Assembly (NCBI GenBank): GCA_003586115.2
Contig: QVOM02000126.1
Span: 52,870,608-52,934,607, forward strand
From: Salvator merianae
Taxonomy: Eukaryota > Chordata > Lepidosauria > Squamata > Teiidae
Direction of reading: 5' to 3'
Length of the DNA: 64,000 bases
The translations under genes and the position numbers were made by a program. The notes beneath the pieces are model-generated. The model did not search any database. It saw only the letters and a list, made by a program, of their open reading frames with translations, and had not been told where the DNA came from. The first letter of the stretch is position 1. Each line of letters begins with the position of its first letter. Positions 34,837 to 46,839 of the stretch are shown one piece after another.

Positions 34837-36095
34837 AGCAGTGATCAGACATAACAAAAAGGGCACCTCAGAGAGACAGTGTGTGGCCCTCATGTCCACA
34901 ACCTTCTCTAATCTACCTTTTCTAGCACAGAATGTTTAGGGAGGGGAGGGCAGACTGCTGTGTGAAGAATCGCCCCTCAGAACCATCAATAAAATGCCTT
35001 AGAGGTGCTTATTATTATTATTTTTTTGGCGGTGGCTGATCATAGCCTTGGAATGGACATTTACAGCTTTATTGTTGTTGAATTTTTCAATAGTCATCCT
35101 GCTTGGTTTCAACCAGAAATTTAATCCCAACTGTTTTAGTTGCCAGAAGACGAATCAGAACAGTCTAAGAGATGCTTAAGGGAAGGGTAAAATATTTATT
35201 ACAGAAGGATCTGTGAGGCATTTAAATTTATCCTAATTGCTTTTAGCAGAAAACCAGCTGATAGCTTTTAGACCTTTTTGATCTCTTCATGTAACATAAG
35301 GCAGGAATGAAATGTTCTTGAGTTGTGAAAGCTTTGAAAAAGCAGCACCCATGAGTGAAGATGAATGCAAAACCAACAGGGCTTCCTCCTAAGCGTCAGC
35401 AGCAGTTAAAAGATGACCTATTCAGGTGAATTAAAACAGAGTGCAAAATTTGCTTTTGAACACAGGACTCTTTCTTTCTGATATGCATGAATCACAAAGT
35501 TTACCAAATCTTTTTTTTTTTTTAGCAGCAAGAAGTATTTTTAATATAAATCAAAAACTTACAGAAGTTCAGTGAAAGGTAATAAGATGATTATCACAGC
35601 CTATTGCCAGCTATGACTGAGATCATTTTAAGGTTTATACCACTGTCACATAAAATTAAAGTTAATAGTGCTATTGCAATGACCCCACAATATGCTTGCA
35701 ACAGCTTTCAGCAGAAAAATAAAAACCTTTGCCAGAGAGGAGAGGGAGGGTTGGGAAGAGCGTACATATGCAAATTTGTTCATACATATTTAATTCATCC
35801 ACCTTGAAATGTCCAAATGTCAAACTCCAAGTGTTATTGAACTATACCTCCCATGAGCCCCACCCTGTTTTAAAGAATGGGAACACTCCACAACTTCTGG
35901 AAGGGTTAGGGTTTTGCCACCTCTGATCTCAGAAACTTTGTGTAAAGATTATGGTGCTTTCCAGATTATGACAGTTGGACTACGTGTTATTATCATGAAG
36001 TACATCTAGCCTAAAAGCTGCTAGAAAAGGCTAGCACAGACAAAGCACAATGGAAAGATAGGAAGGCAGCTTTTAAGTTGTCAGGAAAATAGATA
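34837..36095. other. Intronic sequence, no gene seen
   Basis: Short poly-T at about 35511-35523. Nothing else recognised. Confidence 0.45.
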
Positions 36096-36215
36096 GCACA
36101 TTTATTTATTTATGTAATTATGTAATTATTGCATTTGTATACCATTCTTCACCTTGAAGTGCCAGAGTGGTTTACATAATGAATAAAATATGTTGCTGCA
36201 CATAAAAACGCATTC
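36096..36215. mobile_element. Fragment of a dispersed LINE-3'-end-like repeat
   Basis: TTTATTTATTTATG, then GCATTTGTATACCATTC and CCAGAGTGGTTTACATAATG: the layout of a repeat common in reptile genomes. A longer copy lies at 50120-50690. Class not certain. Confidence 0.55.
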
Positions 36216-36246
36216 ACTCAGCATGAGGTCAGGCCATAGCTAGGAG

Positions 36247-36685
36247 CTGATGGAAGATCTTCCCAGTTTGCTCTTTCTCCTCTGCTCCCCTCAGGCAAGG
36301 TGGCTCCTCCTGATGACAGTTGAAGGAGGGAGGGGCCACAGCTGTGCGCTGATGGAGGATCTTCCCAGCTTGTTGTTTTTCCTTTGCTCCTCTCAGGCAA
36401 GGTGGCTCTTCTGATGACAGTGGAGGGAGGGAGGGAAGGAGGGAGGGACCACCACTGTGAGCTGGTGGAGGATCTTCTCAGCTTACTGTTTCTCCTCTGC
36501 TCCTCTCAGGCAAGGTGGCTCTTCTGATGACAGTGGAGGGAGGGAGGGAAGGAGGGAGGGACCACCACTGTGAGCTGGTGGAGGATCTTCTCAGCTTACT
36601 GTTTCTCCTCTGCTCCTCTCAGGCAAAGTGGCTCTTTTGATAACATTTGAGGGAGTGACAGGACACTGCTGATGGAGGATTTTTC
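36247..36685. repeat. Minisatellite, four full units of 93-113 bp plus a partial
   Basis: Units begin at 36247 (102 bp), 36349 (113 bp), 36462 (113 bp) and 36575 (93 bp), with a partial start at 36668. Each begins CTGATGGAGGATCTTC or CTGGTGGAGGATCTTC and contains CTCAGGCAAGGTGGCTC. The second and third units share an inner (GGGA)n stretch, absent or shorter in the outer ones. The second to fourth units are very similar, indicating recent duplication. Confidence 0.93.
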
Positions 36686-36689
36686 CACT

Positions 36690-37865
36690 TTTGTGGCCCC
36701 TACGTTTCTGTTAGACTTGTTGGAAAAAACATTATCTGAAAGTAACTTACACAAAGTAATTTTAAAGTAGCTTGAGAGGCACTGCCCTATTATGTCAAGT
36801 GGTTTCTGTTTTACTTATGGGCATTTTTAGGCAGCCCTCTGTCCTCTGTCCTGAAAAACAGAGCTGACTAACAAATATTTTAGTTATTTGCTGTCCCACT
36901 TTATTAGCAATTCAAGTATCTCCAGCACTCCTCATTTCACTTTTTCAAGCCTATGAAGAACGCTACAGGACATCTTTTCACAATTGTAAGCAAACTTAAT
37001 TCCAGACTCCTTTGCCATCCTCTGGTAGACATCACCAGTTATTTCTTCCCAGCTACCTGGCTCACTGCTTTATAAAGTCTCTTTGGAATTCCTGAAGCAT
37101 CCTGCATCCTGCAAGCTAAATCATAGATAGAGCCCGCTTTTATAACTGCTTTCAAAAGAAGTGCTATTGCAGCTGTCATTATGCACCCAGCTGAAGTTCA
37201 TGTATATAGACGTGGATGTAAGCACTTTCTCTTAATACGTGGAACTCAGGGGACACCAAAGAAAATAGCAATTCTTTTCATGAAATACAATGGAATTTTA
37301 AAATGCCTGCATGGAAAACAGAAAAGAGGCAATTTCCAGTTCAAGGAACTATTTGGCAGGATGGCTTTTTAATTCTTCAAGCCATTCAAACAGTGCCTGC
37401 CTCCTGAAGGGCTGCTTCCTTGCACAACTCAGACATGTGTTTTATGCACTCCTCAGATATACAAAGCACATATTCACCCCTCTGTATTTGTAGTTTATGA
37501 TTTTATTTCTGTCCTTTTCCATGGGGCTTTTCTTCGGCTATTAACTGAAAGTGTGCCATTGTTAACTGGAACACTGCAGAGTTCTGACTGCCGCCATGTC
37601 AGGTATAAGTAGATGCCAAAGTTATAGGGGCAAGTGGTGAAGCTTGCTACAAAACTATTCTTAAAGAAAGTTTGCAAAAACTTAGCAAGTGCATCAAATG
37701 CAGAGCATGGTGGCAAGATTAATTCAAAATCGAAGCCACTACAAACAATAGGACTCAGGTATCTCCCCAGAATCTACCTCACACCTATCACTCAAGAACT
37801 GACTTAGGTTACAATTATGAGCTGGTACTATATGGGCCTGTAGGCTAGGGCATGAAATTCAACTC
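36690..37865. other. Intronic sequence, nothing recognised
   Basis: No features seen. Confidence 0.45.
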
Positions 37866-38205
37866 ATGGCAGGACTACACAGTGCCTTTACAGAATCCAC
37901 TATAAGGAGGCAGGCTCTGCATGAACGAGTGTGGCATCTGCTTGGACCAACACTTGTTCTGCCGCCATGCTGCCATAAGCACCCCTTGAATGGTAGAGTG
38001 GGAGAAACAGTCCACCCTTCTTGATGGCCTTCTCAAGCTGAGATCTGAACAGCCGGGGGCAGTGGCACTGTGCACTCAGCACACTGCCACTTTAAAAGAA
38101 GCTTCTCTTAATTTTCAGGGGGAAGAGCACGACCGTTGTTGCCCCCTCTCTTGCCTATGTTGCACTATGGCTGGTTGGAATATTGGTAAGGAACCTGGCA
38201 GACAA
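37866..38205. mobile_element. Candidate MITE of an unresolved family
   Basis: Shares GTGGCATCTGCTTGGA with about 45098-45113 and a GCCATGCTGCCATAAGCACC-like word with about 16290. The ends were not defined. Confidence 0.35.
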
Positions 38206-38209
38206 GAAC

Positions 38210-38900
38210 TCAGATCCCTAGCCAGCTACAACCTCCTCTAGAACCTTACCCAGAAAGGGGGTGTCAGCCACCGGATGATAGGTCAAACCTTTAGGGCCAG
38301 GGAGGGCTTTTTCAGGAGTGAACAAATCATTGCCTCTTTCAAGGCCAGTGGGACCACACCCTCTCACAAGGATGCATTCACCACTCCCTGGATCCACCAA
38401 ATCAACCCCTCCTGGCTAACTCTAATAAGCCAAGATAGGCAGGGTCCAGAATGCATGCTATAGGACAGCCACAAGAGCCTTGTTCACAACTTCAGGCCTC
38501 AAAGAATGAGACAGCTCACTGGACACCCCACCAGGTAGAACCTCAATGGAGGTGCTTAAGTCAGCATGGAGATGAATGACTTTATCCTCAAAATACCTTT
38601 CAAATTTATCACTGGAGACTTCTGAGGATCCTAATACTTGATTTCCAGGAGCAGATGACAACAGTGCTTAATGGACTTAGAATAGCTCTGCTGGACAGCT
38701 ATTTGAGGATGCAACGGAGGTTGAAAAATTAGCCTTTTTCTCAGCCTTCTGCCACAGTGTAGGCAGTTATGTGCTCTCACACATGCTTGGTCGCCTTCAT
38801 GGGTAGCTGCATACCACCTGCACTCTAACCATCTCCTTACCTGCTTCATCGCCTGAAGTTCTTCAGAAAACCAAGGAGCAGCTCAGGTTCTATAGCATCA
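38210..38900 (-). pseudogene. CR1/L2-type LINE fragment (linker and start of reverse transcriptase)
   Basis: Three minus-strand frames in order form one broken LINE polyprotein. 38631-38849 gives MKQVRRWLECRW and RRLRKRLIFQ, the basic linker between endonuclease and reverse transcriptase. 38458-38661 gives SDKFERYFEDKV, the usual F-x-x-F-F-x-x-K-V block. 38218-38400 gives HPVADTPFLGKVLEEVVA, the decayed N-Y-R-P-V-S-N-L-P-F-L-x-K-V-L-E-K motif at the start of the RT domain. Frameshifts, stops and missing flanks make it a dead 5'- and 3'-truncated copy. The exact clade (CR1, L2 or Rex1) cannot be decided by eye. Confidence 0.75.
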
Positions 38901-40519
38901 GAGAGGGCACTTGGGGGGCAATTGTGTTGATAGCCATTTGTATTTTGGTATTCCACAAACCCACAAAGGCCTCAAGAACTGGGGTTGTTACATGTAGCTT
39001 GAGAAAGCAGTGAAGTAGGAGCTTGCTCTACCTCTTTTAAAATGTAAATTTCAGTATATGATATATTGAAATATACTTTTGCAAGGTAAGTTTTATTTCA
39101 TTTTAGCTTAAATGCTAGTCAAACTAAACTAAAATCCACAGTTGTTTCTGTCACTGAAATACATAACTCTGATGACTTTTCTCTTCCACAGACTAAGGGC
39201 TGACGATCCTTTCCCCCACTAACTTACCAGACTTGGAACTTCCCAGTATATATTCCCTCATATTCTCATCTCTAATCCACCTTTTCTAGCCTGAAATGTG
39301 CATGAAATGAGGAACGATCCACATGTGAATCAGCTCTTAGTCATATCCAAGCTGCCTCAGAGATGTTTTTTTCAAAATTGCATGTGCTAGTCAGATAGGT
39401 CACCCAGGAGCACAGGAACAAATGCTGGAAGTTAGATTTTCAAATATGCAAAAGGTACATTCTAGGTGTAACTGAGAACAGGCTTGGCTTCTCCCTAGGC
39501 AATATGTTCAAGCACAGTTATGCCAAAGCTGATGCGAAATGCTATCAAAATAGATTAAAGGGAAAGAATTGTTTCGCTGATACTTTTAGGTGCTTTGTTG
39601 CTGCTCCTGCTGCATTCAGTGAGCTAAATATGGAAATCTCTTCCCACCCCGATTAGAAGTGTTAGATCTTTATTTCACAACTCCCACTTATGTGCTTGTT
39701 ATTTTTCCTCCACTGTTTTTAAGGTAGTAACATACCAGAGCAAAGCACAATTAGGATTATCTAGTACATTGCTCCTGACATTAAAATGCTAAAGTCTGCA
39801 ACAAAATCTTTAACAGTTTGAGAGAGCTCACACGTCTTCTTTTAACACCAGAAGTGCTGAAAAAGAGCTAAATTACATTGGGAAAACAGTGTGATAAGTC
39901 GCAGTCTGACTGAGTGGCCTTTGGGCTCGTAATGGAGCAAGCAATCAAAACCACAGCAAATACCCTCCCAAAGGCAAATGAATGAAGAGGTCAAAGTCCC
40001 CCAGGGCATCAAAGGAAAGGAAAAAAATGTTATTTTTTTTTTCTTTAGAAAAAGCACCTAATATGTTTTGCTGGAACATCTTCTTTGGGGGACATGTATT
40101 TGGAGGTTCAGCATGAAAACTCCAACTGTTCAAGGTACATGTTGGGCTTTCTCTCCAACAAAATTCTGTATTTTTAAGGCACTCGGGGGCTTTGGTCTCT
40201 CCTGTTGTTTGGCTCATAATGAAGCATTTGGATGAATGGACTCTCAGATCTCAAACTTTCTAATAATAGATAGTCTATGTACAAGTATCTATGCAAGATT
40301 TGCAGAAAGAGCAGGATACTTCCAGAGACTCATACTGATTGAACAAAGAAGCAGCAATAGGGCTGAGGTCAACCTTTGCTTTTGAATCTGCCAGTAAGAA
40401 AAGGCAATTCTTATTAAAATTAACCAGGAGTCTGTTTTGAATGACCCTGTCATTAGGCAAAGAGAGGTAACTGTCTCTGCCAGCAGGTACTGGCAAGCTA
40501 GTACTTCCCCAGAAAGTGT
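38901..40519. other. Intronic sequence; possible conserved block 39790-40030
   Basis: No transposon ends. Composition at about 39790-40030 is balanced and low in repeats; candidate only. Confidence 0.4.
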
Positions 40520-40583
40520 TATCCATGCTTTATTCTAGAATATCCAAATATAGCGGAATAAGTAAGTGATGTCTGGATGCAGC
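40520..40583. mobile_element. Right half of a 107-bp foldback MITE
   Basis: ATCCATGCTTTATTCTAGAA, then CCAAATATAGCGGAATAAGT and GTCTGGATGCAGC match the right arm of the copy at 46951. Confidence 0.75.
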
Positions 40584-42057
40584 TTCAGAGCTGTATATGC
40601 TACATAGCTTTGTCCTGTTTTCCAATAAATCTACTGCCTATGACAGATAAAATGGAGAAAGCCACCAGAACAACAAAAGTTGCAGTCAAGTTCAGATTCT
40701 GCCATTTCCTTATTTGCCTCAGGCAGAAAATTATTGGGTTGGCCTTGCTTATTAAAAATCAAAACCCCTGAATGTGAATGTCTATCACAAATCACTCAGT
40801 CAGTTCTCTGCTGCTCATGATTCTTGAAACCGCACTAACTGCCTGATTCACATGCCATCTTGAGAACAGAACCTGGATTTAAGCCAGTTTTTTTCTCATT
40901 GAAGTAAGCCAGCTTAAATCTAAGTATTTGGCTTAGCTGCCTTGTGGGCAGGAAAGTAAAACACTTAAATAGGGTAATATTTACATTAGTCACAAGAGTA
41001 GTAGAAGTGGCACAGCGGGAGCCTGAACAACAGATTGGGTAAGATAATGTTTCAGGAGGCCAAAAAGAAATAAATTCAGACATCTAGATCATCTTTCTTG
41101 TTTCACAATGCCTGGACTCAATAGGTTCCGAATTCCTTTTCAATGCTTTTCATAAGTGAAGCAATAATAAAAAAAAATGCCCTTCTGTGTACACTTTCTC
41201 CCACACAAATTGCAATCAACTCTCTGGTGTTAAATTAAGGAAAACATTCCGGAATGAAAACACAACTTCTTCCAGAAAAAAATAAGTTCTGATAATTCTC
41301 ATTATAGCTTTTGTTCTTTACCATGAATGCTATGGGATCCAAAACTTGCAAGATGTACATAACATTAATCAAGCAGATATTTGGATTATCAGAATGTTTT
41401 GGAAAATGAAAACATGCCTGGCTGCAACAGCAAACAGAAATAAACCTTTGTGTAGACTGTGGAGAAGTAATTTATCGATGAATTTGGGAGATGCCATCAA
41501 AAAGTAAAAGGCATAATTTGAAAAGGAGAAGACACACAAGTGAACCCCTTAAAAGATTAAACGAATACTGCTAATCTTGCAGTGGTGGTTGTTTTTGAAA
41601 TAGAATGGGGAAAATATTCAAGCCCAATATTGACAGGACTTTTTAAATGACAGGTTTGTACAGAGAAAACCCTCAGCTCTTTTGGAACTTCCTCAAAGAG
41701 ATTACTTCTTCTGACACCAAAAAACCCAGAATAGTAAATATGCAGTGGTGGCAGATGTTAGTGTATGAATATTTATATATCGAGAGGCCTAACGGACATT
41801 GTGGGCTACCCCACTAGGAACGTTAATATTTGAACAGATCAATCAAAGCACCGGGTTTATGAAACAATGACAGGAGAGGCCCCTCCTTTCTCCTCTTCTG
41901 AACAGCCCCAACCAGCTTTATTGTACTCAGCACAAGAGCCTGAATCTCTCAGGTCTTCTAAAATGAAAACACTGTGCATGTTTTAAAAAATGCCATAGAA
42001 TTAAGGCTGCGGGTGACAGCCAAAGGATTTTGGCTGATTCAATTACAAAATGGATCA
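40584..42057. other. Intronic sequence, no gene seen
   Basis: AT-rich, no recognised repeat. Confidence 0.45.
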
Positions 42058-42065
42058 TTATGAAC

Positions 42066-42415
42066 TAGAGATGTGTAAAGTTTGGTTCGTGTTTGAAATT
42101 TCAACCAAATGGTTCACATTTGTGGATATTTGCGTTGAACTGAACATCCGGTTGTTTGAATATCTAAAAAATTGATCAAACCAAACCAGTTCCTCACCTG
42201 TGAATGCAAAGTATTCAATGGAACTGTTTGCTGTGTTTTTGCCTTGAAAAATGCTTTTTTTAATGGAAAAATGGTATTTCTTCTTTTCGAACCCCTTAAA
42301 AAGTAAATACAAACAACCGGATATTTGATTAAAAGTTTGCTGTAAAATCAAACAAATATATGTTCAATTTGATGGCGAACTGAACATGTGAATTCACACT
42401 TTGTGCACATCTTTA
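42066..42415. mobile_element. 350-bp non-autonomous hAT element with 8-bp TSD
   Basis: Left end TAGAGATGTG, complement of right end TAAAGATGTG (9 of 10 match). Perfect TTATGAAC duplication at 42058-42065 and 42416-42423. The subterminal regions hold GGTTCG, GAACTGAACAT and CCGGTTGTTTG words in complementary order. No frame resembling a transposase. Confidence 0.9.
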
Positions 42416-42423
42416 TTATGAAC

Positions 42424-43096
42424 TTAAAGCCTTCAAAAAGGGATGGGAGAAAAATGCATCTTGAGAAACTTATCTATAGTGACTAACACACACTGAGCTG
42501 GAAATGGGCACCAATGTGAATGTCTGGATACCCTCATATATGATGTCAGTTGCTACAGTGTTGGTCCTATACTGAGGGGGTCAAACTTTGGCCATAACTG
42601 TAGCTATTGACTACCTTTCATCATTGTGTACTTCAAAGTGGTTAGGAGGATTAAACGCAGAGGATTATATGATGTCCTGAGCTTCTTGGAGGAAATAGTG
42701 AATATAACTGTAAAATATAAAGGTGGAAGGAGGATGCGCACAAACAGACTCACCTGAACGGTTTTCACATATTGTCCAATCTACGTAAATGATTGTGATG
42801 TACAAACTGAAAAGGATGCACCCAGATCAATCACTTAAGAATATTGTATCCTGGTACTGCAATGTATAAATAGTGTCTCGGAGGCTACACATGTTAACCA
42901 GACAAGTTATACAAAACATCTGGTCAACTCACATTATCCAGATTATCTGTGCAGACAGGATAAAGTATGAAATCAATGTTAATACTGTCCATTGAAGCAC
43001 ATTCCCTTTATCTTTTCATAAATGTTTACTGGTGTTTGTGCATGCATACAAGTCAATACTTTAAAATAAATATACAGCAGCTCCTAGAAAATATAA
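42424..43096. other. Intronic sequence, nothing recognised
   Basis: No features seen. Confidence 0.4.
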
Positions 43097-43099
43097 TTA

Positions 43100-43496
43100 G
43101 GACCATGATCATACGCAGCAAAAAAGGATCAAACACACTAAAACAGATGCCTCTGAGGTCCATCTGAGGCTCCATGGACAGACAGAAAATATAAAAAAGA
43201 TATTTCTGCATTTGCAAAAATATAACACTCGGGATGACATAGAGAGTTTGGGGAGAATGGGATGGGTGGCTACAGAGACTCCTAGCCAATCTGAGCCTGC
43301 TACAGCTGCTGACCAATCAGATTCACGTAAAAATCAGATTGGTGGCAGCCACTAGGAAGCAAGCAGAGAAGGCAATGGCAAAGAAGGAAGGGAAAGTAAG
43401 TTGTCTTTCATTAAAACTGTGTGACATGGTTTTTCTCCTCATCCATAGATGGGACAGTCTCCCAAAATGCTTGTGTGATCACAGCCTTACAGATGG
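43100..43496. mobile_element. 397-bp Harbinger-like MITE, TSD TTA
   Basis: Left end GGACCATGATCATACGCAGC, complement of right end GGCTGTGATCACACAAGC. Flanking TTA at 43097-43099 and 43497-43499. An inner hairpin (about 43303-43346) has GCTGACCAATCAGATT opposite AATCAGATTGGTGGCAGC. Confidence 0.85.
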
Positions 43497-43499
43497 TCT

Positions 43500-43665
43500 G
43501 CAGGTGGGATCATTCACACATCAGTCTGCCCCTCCCTCCTTTCATCAACATTCTAGGCTAGAAGAGGGGGATTATAGAGGGGATGAGAACACAAAGGCCA
43601 CCTGCATACTGTCTCCAAAATGCTTTTGAGACACAGACTTAGACTTTCTGTAGGAGCCACATAAG
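43500..43665 (+). mobile_element. Truncated copy of the 18218-type MITE
   Basis: GATGGTCTGCAGGTGGGATC, CAGTCTGCCCCTCCCTCC, ACATTCTAGGCTAGAAGAGG and AAAATGCTTTTGAGACACAG follow the family order. The left end is missing, replaced by the 43100 element. Confidence 0.7.
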
Positions 43666-44262
43666 ATCAAAGAGCTTGAATTTAACACAAAACAACTTCT
43701 TCTTTAAATGTGTAGACAATGAAACCTCTCTCTTGAGGCAAACTTCACCAGCCAAGAGTCATCATCTTCTAATTAACCCAGAACGTGCATACAACTGATA
43801 ATGCCTGGAACCTTCACAGAAAAACAGGCGAGTCACTGGGCATGAAAGATTGCAACTCACACTGCTTTGAGAAATTAACTATTGAGATTACGTTGTGTGA
43901 AAATGGTAGTATTGTTTACTCTACAGAATTTCCTGAGGAAGTTGGAGGAAATGGCTGCACACACAGAACTGATGTTGGATCTTCATAAGGATATGTGAAG
44001 TAACTCATAAGAGGATGAGATTTCAGATTTTACTTAATTTTCTGGTTGCTGGTTAATGAACAGATTCCAAGAATATCAACTGCAGCTGTATTCAGTACTT
44101 GTGGTGCAAATATGATCTGCCGTGCTCATAATGTGCCTTGGAAAGCAAATTTTCTTTATGTTCACATGGTTCCCCCTGTACAGAGTCAGAAGTGTAACAA
44201 CAACTGAAAAAGCAGCATGTGAAGCAGTTTAGAAAGCTGGTTATTCCTTTCAATAATGCATA
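43666..44262. other. Intronic sequence, nothing recognised
   Basis: No features seen. Confidence 0.4.
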
Positions 44263-44470
44263 CATAAGAGAAGCCCTGCTGGATCAGGCCACAGCCATCT
44301 AGTCCAGCATCCTGCCTTGTAGTGGCCCACCATTTGCTTTCTGAGATATGGTGGCCAGAATTGTACATAATATTCCAAATGTGGCCTCACCATAGATTTA
44401 TAAAGAGACACAATGATGCTTGCAGATCAGATGTGCAATATTCTGAGCTCAGAACAGAACTACTATCAAA
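44263..44470 (+). mobile_element. Dispersed sauropsid repeat joined to a second repeat piece
   Basis: ATAAGAGAAGCCCTGCTGG up to CCACCATTTGCTTTCTGAG is the 23693 family. It continues into GGTGGCCAGAATTGTACATA and AATGTGGCCTCACCATAGAT, words I associate with long reptile CR1-like repeats. The two may be one longer element. Confidence 0.65.
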
Positions 44471-44980
44471 ACAGGGGGTTGTTTTGACCTTGGAACAAAA
44501 CACCCCCATTTCTGGCATTTTTGCCCACAAAAAACTCTTTGGGTTGTCATTTTTTCTGTGGTTGATTGGGAAAATTTTGATCAATTTATTAAAAATCCCC
44601 CAACTGGACAATTCTTTTGAGGGCTGGATGGCCCAGAGCACCCACTGTATTTCACCCCCCCCTTTAGGTTCCCTAAGACTATCCAATAGGGAAAAGGTAA
44701 CTTGAAATGATTCTTCGAAATGAAGCTGCCCAAACCATCAGATGCAAATCAGGGACAAAAGCTGTGAGAGGGAAGTGGCATCTGTGATACCAAGCTTCGA
44801 GGACAGGTCAACAAAGAGACTATCAGATGAAAAACTGACTAGTTAACTACCTCATTCACTTATCTCATGCAGACCTGTAGGAAAATTAGTTGTCGATTAG
44901 AGGCTGATACTCCAAATAATCTTTTCCAAATTTTACTTAAAGTCTACTGAAATACAAGGTAAAGAGTAATCTGGCAGATC
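44471..44980. other. Intronic sequence, nothing recognised
   Basis: Frames at 44322-44705 overlap on both strands and are not protein-like. Confidence 0.4.
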
Positions 44981-45600
44981 TGAGAAGAGCTGGACATGAG
45001 CTGAATCTCCATGGGACCGTTATGGCACATTGAGTCTGAGGGTGCAGTATCTGCTTGGCACTGCACCGTCATTGTGCACTCAGATCTGAGGACAACTGTG
45101 GCATCTGCTTGGATGCCACATTTTCCCTCCCTTATGCCACTGCAAGTGCTGCTATGGTGTTGTAGCGGCAAAGCAGGCAGAAGGGCTTAGGGAACCCTTC
45201 AACTTGCCTGTTTTCAAAGACAGGAAATAGTCCATGGGGCCATTCCCTGTCTTCAAAACCCCTTCGTCTTTCATTTTGAAGCAGAGACCCCTGCTTCAAT
45301 GCAGAGGGCAGGGAAAACCCTTCTCCCCACCTGTCAAATGGTCCAATGGATTTCCTCCTCCTCATTTGATGGGCAAGCGAGGCTTGCTCTTCCTCCACTG
45401 GATTGGAGGTGATTGTAAGACTGGCTGCAAAATGACATTTGATCCAGTAGGGGGGGCAAGCTTCTCTTGTCCACCAAATGGAGGTGAGCAAAGACCTTGC
45501 AGCATTAGATGGAATGGACAGGGGTTCCGATTTAAAGGGAAGCAAACTGTTTCCCTTTAAGGTGACAGAGGGCAGATGCTTTCTTTAAAGCGCCTTTCTC
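44981..45600. other. GC-richer repeat-like block, family unresolved
   Basis: Words shared with 37866-38205 (TGGCATCTGCTTGGA) suggest a DNA element. A C7-class run (GGGGGGC) and several TTCCCTGTCTTCAAA/TTTCAAAGACAGGAAA inverted words lie inside. The 137-aa minus-strand frame matches nothing I recognise. Confidence 0.4.
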
Positions 45601-46499
45601 CTCTCATCTAGCTTCAGCCATAGATGAAGAAATAAAAGATATTTTACATTTTCCCCAGTTCTTGGACAGTAGCTTTTACCTATATCTAAAGTAACCATGG
45701 CGTAACTACAAAGTAGGATAGAAATGGAAGCCAATGTCATACAAACACCAAAGTTCTCAAAATGAGGCTGAGATGCCAAGGTCAGACAGTAGTTAAGAGG
45801 TTTTCCAGATAATGCCTACGAATGTATAGCAAAAATGAGAAATGAGGCAATAATAATACCAATATCAGTTGTGTTTGATAAAATTCTCATTACCTTGAGA
45901 AATGAAGGAATAATCTTTTCATATACCTAGCCGGCGGGGGGGAGGGGCAGGGGGAGGATTGCCTGTCCTACACATTCTTACAGAGTTTAAATCTATGGTT
46001 TAATTTTGAATATGTGTGTGTTGTGAGACTGCTTTTGTCAAACTTTCTTATTTTTTGTTTCAAAATGTTATATCTTGGGTTGTTTTTTTTTTTTTAAATG
46101 TGTTTATACTTATTTATTAGGGGCTTACCAAAGAACGTTACCTAAGAAGGCAGCTTTGGGGAGATAAATCAATAAATTATTGAAGCATTTACCATTGGTT
46201 TCCAAATACAGAATTCAACATGAGAATACAAGCCTTGGGGTTCTGAGGGTGAAAAGCTGGAAATACCTGAATTTATGGCCAGGTTAAAACACACACACGT
46301 GGCAGCACATTGTTTCTCAGACTCTGTGCTTCTCCATTTGTGACAACTATTATGACTTGCCATGGAAGTCTAGTGGCAGGCTCAGAGAAACAAATTTCAA
46401 AATAGGACACATGATAACAAGCACCATGTTATGTAGCGATTTGGTAAGTGCCTCAGTCGAAGAGGACCATTTACATTAAAATTCCATGTTGGAGACAGA
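45601..46499. other. Intronic sequence with a poly-T run at about 46083
   Basis: No gene or transposon ends seen. Confidence 0.4.
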
Positions 46500-46583
46500 G
46501 GACCTTTCTGTATTGGGCCTTATTCCAGATTATATCCTGAAATATGGGCCTGCCATCCGCATGCTGGTGCAGACTATGGCAGG
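46500..46583. mobile_element. Left half of a 2448-type MITE
   Basis: GGACCTTTCTGTATTGGGCC, CAGATTATATCCTGAAATAT, CCTGCCATCCGCATGC and CAGACTATGGCAGG match 2448-2530 in order. The right arm is absent. Confidence 0.72.
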
Positions 46584-46839
46584 ATTCATTGCAAGAAATT
46601 CAGCGTGCATGAACGCCCACTATAACACCCTACCATTGGCTCTTCTAGAAAGTAGATGTTGTGATCTACAACTCTTACAAGACCAATGCTCATGTGGCTC
46701 CAGTGAGGTCAAATCAATAACTTATGTTTTCCTTTATTGTGTTTTTTATAGAGGCAGCAAGATATGATCTCCCCTGTCATTGCACTATCCAGAGTGATCT
46801 TCTGAATTTTATGTTAAGTTTTTAAATAAAAAAACCTAA
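46584..46839. other. Intronic sequence, nothing recognised
   Basis: No features seen. Confidence 0.35.

Noticed and set aside
45132..45545. 137-aa minus-strand open frame
   Set aside because: Sits in repeat-like GC-rich sequence, has an overlapping 108-aa frame on the other strand, and matches no family.
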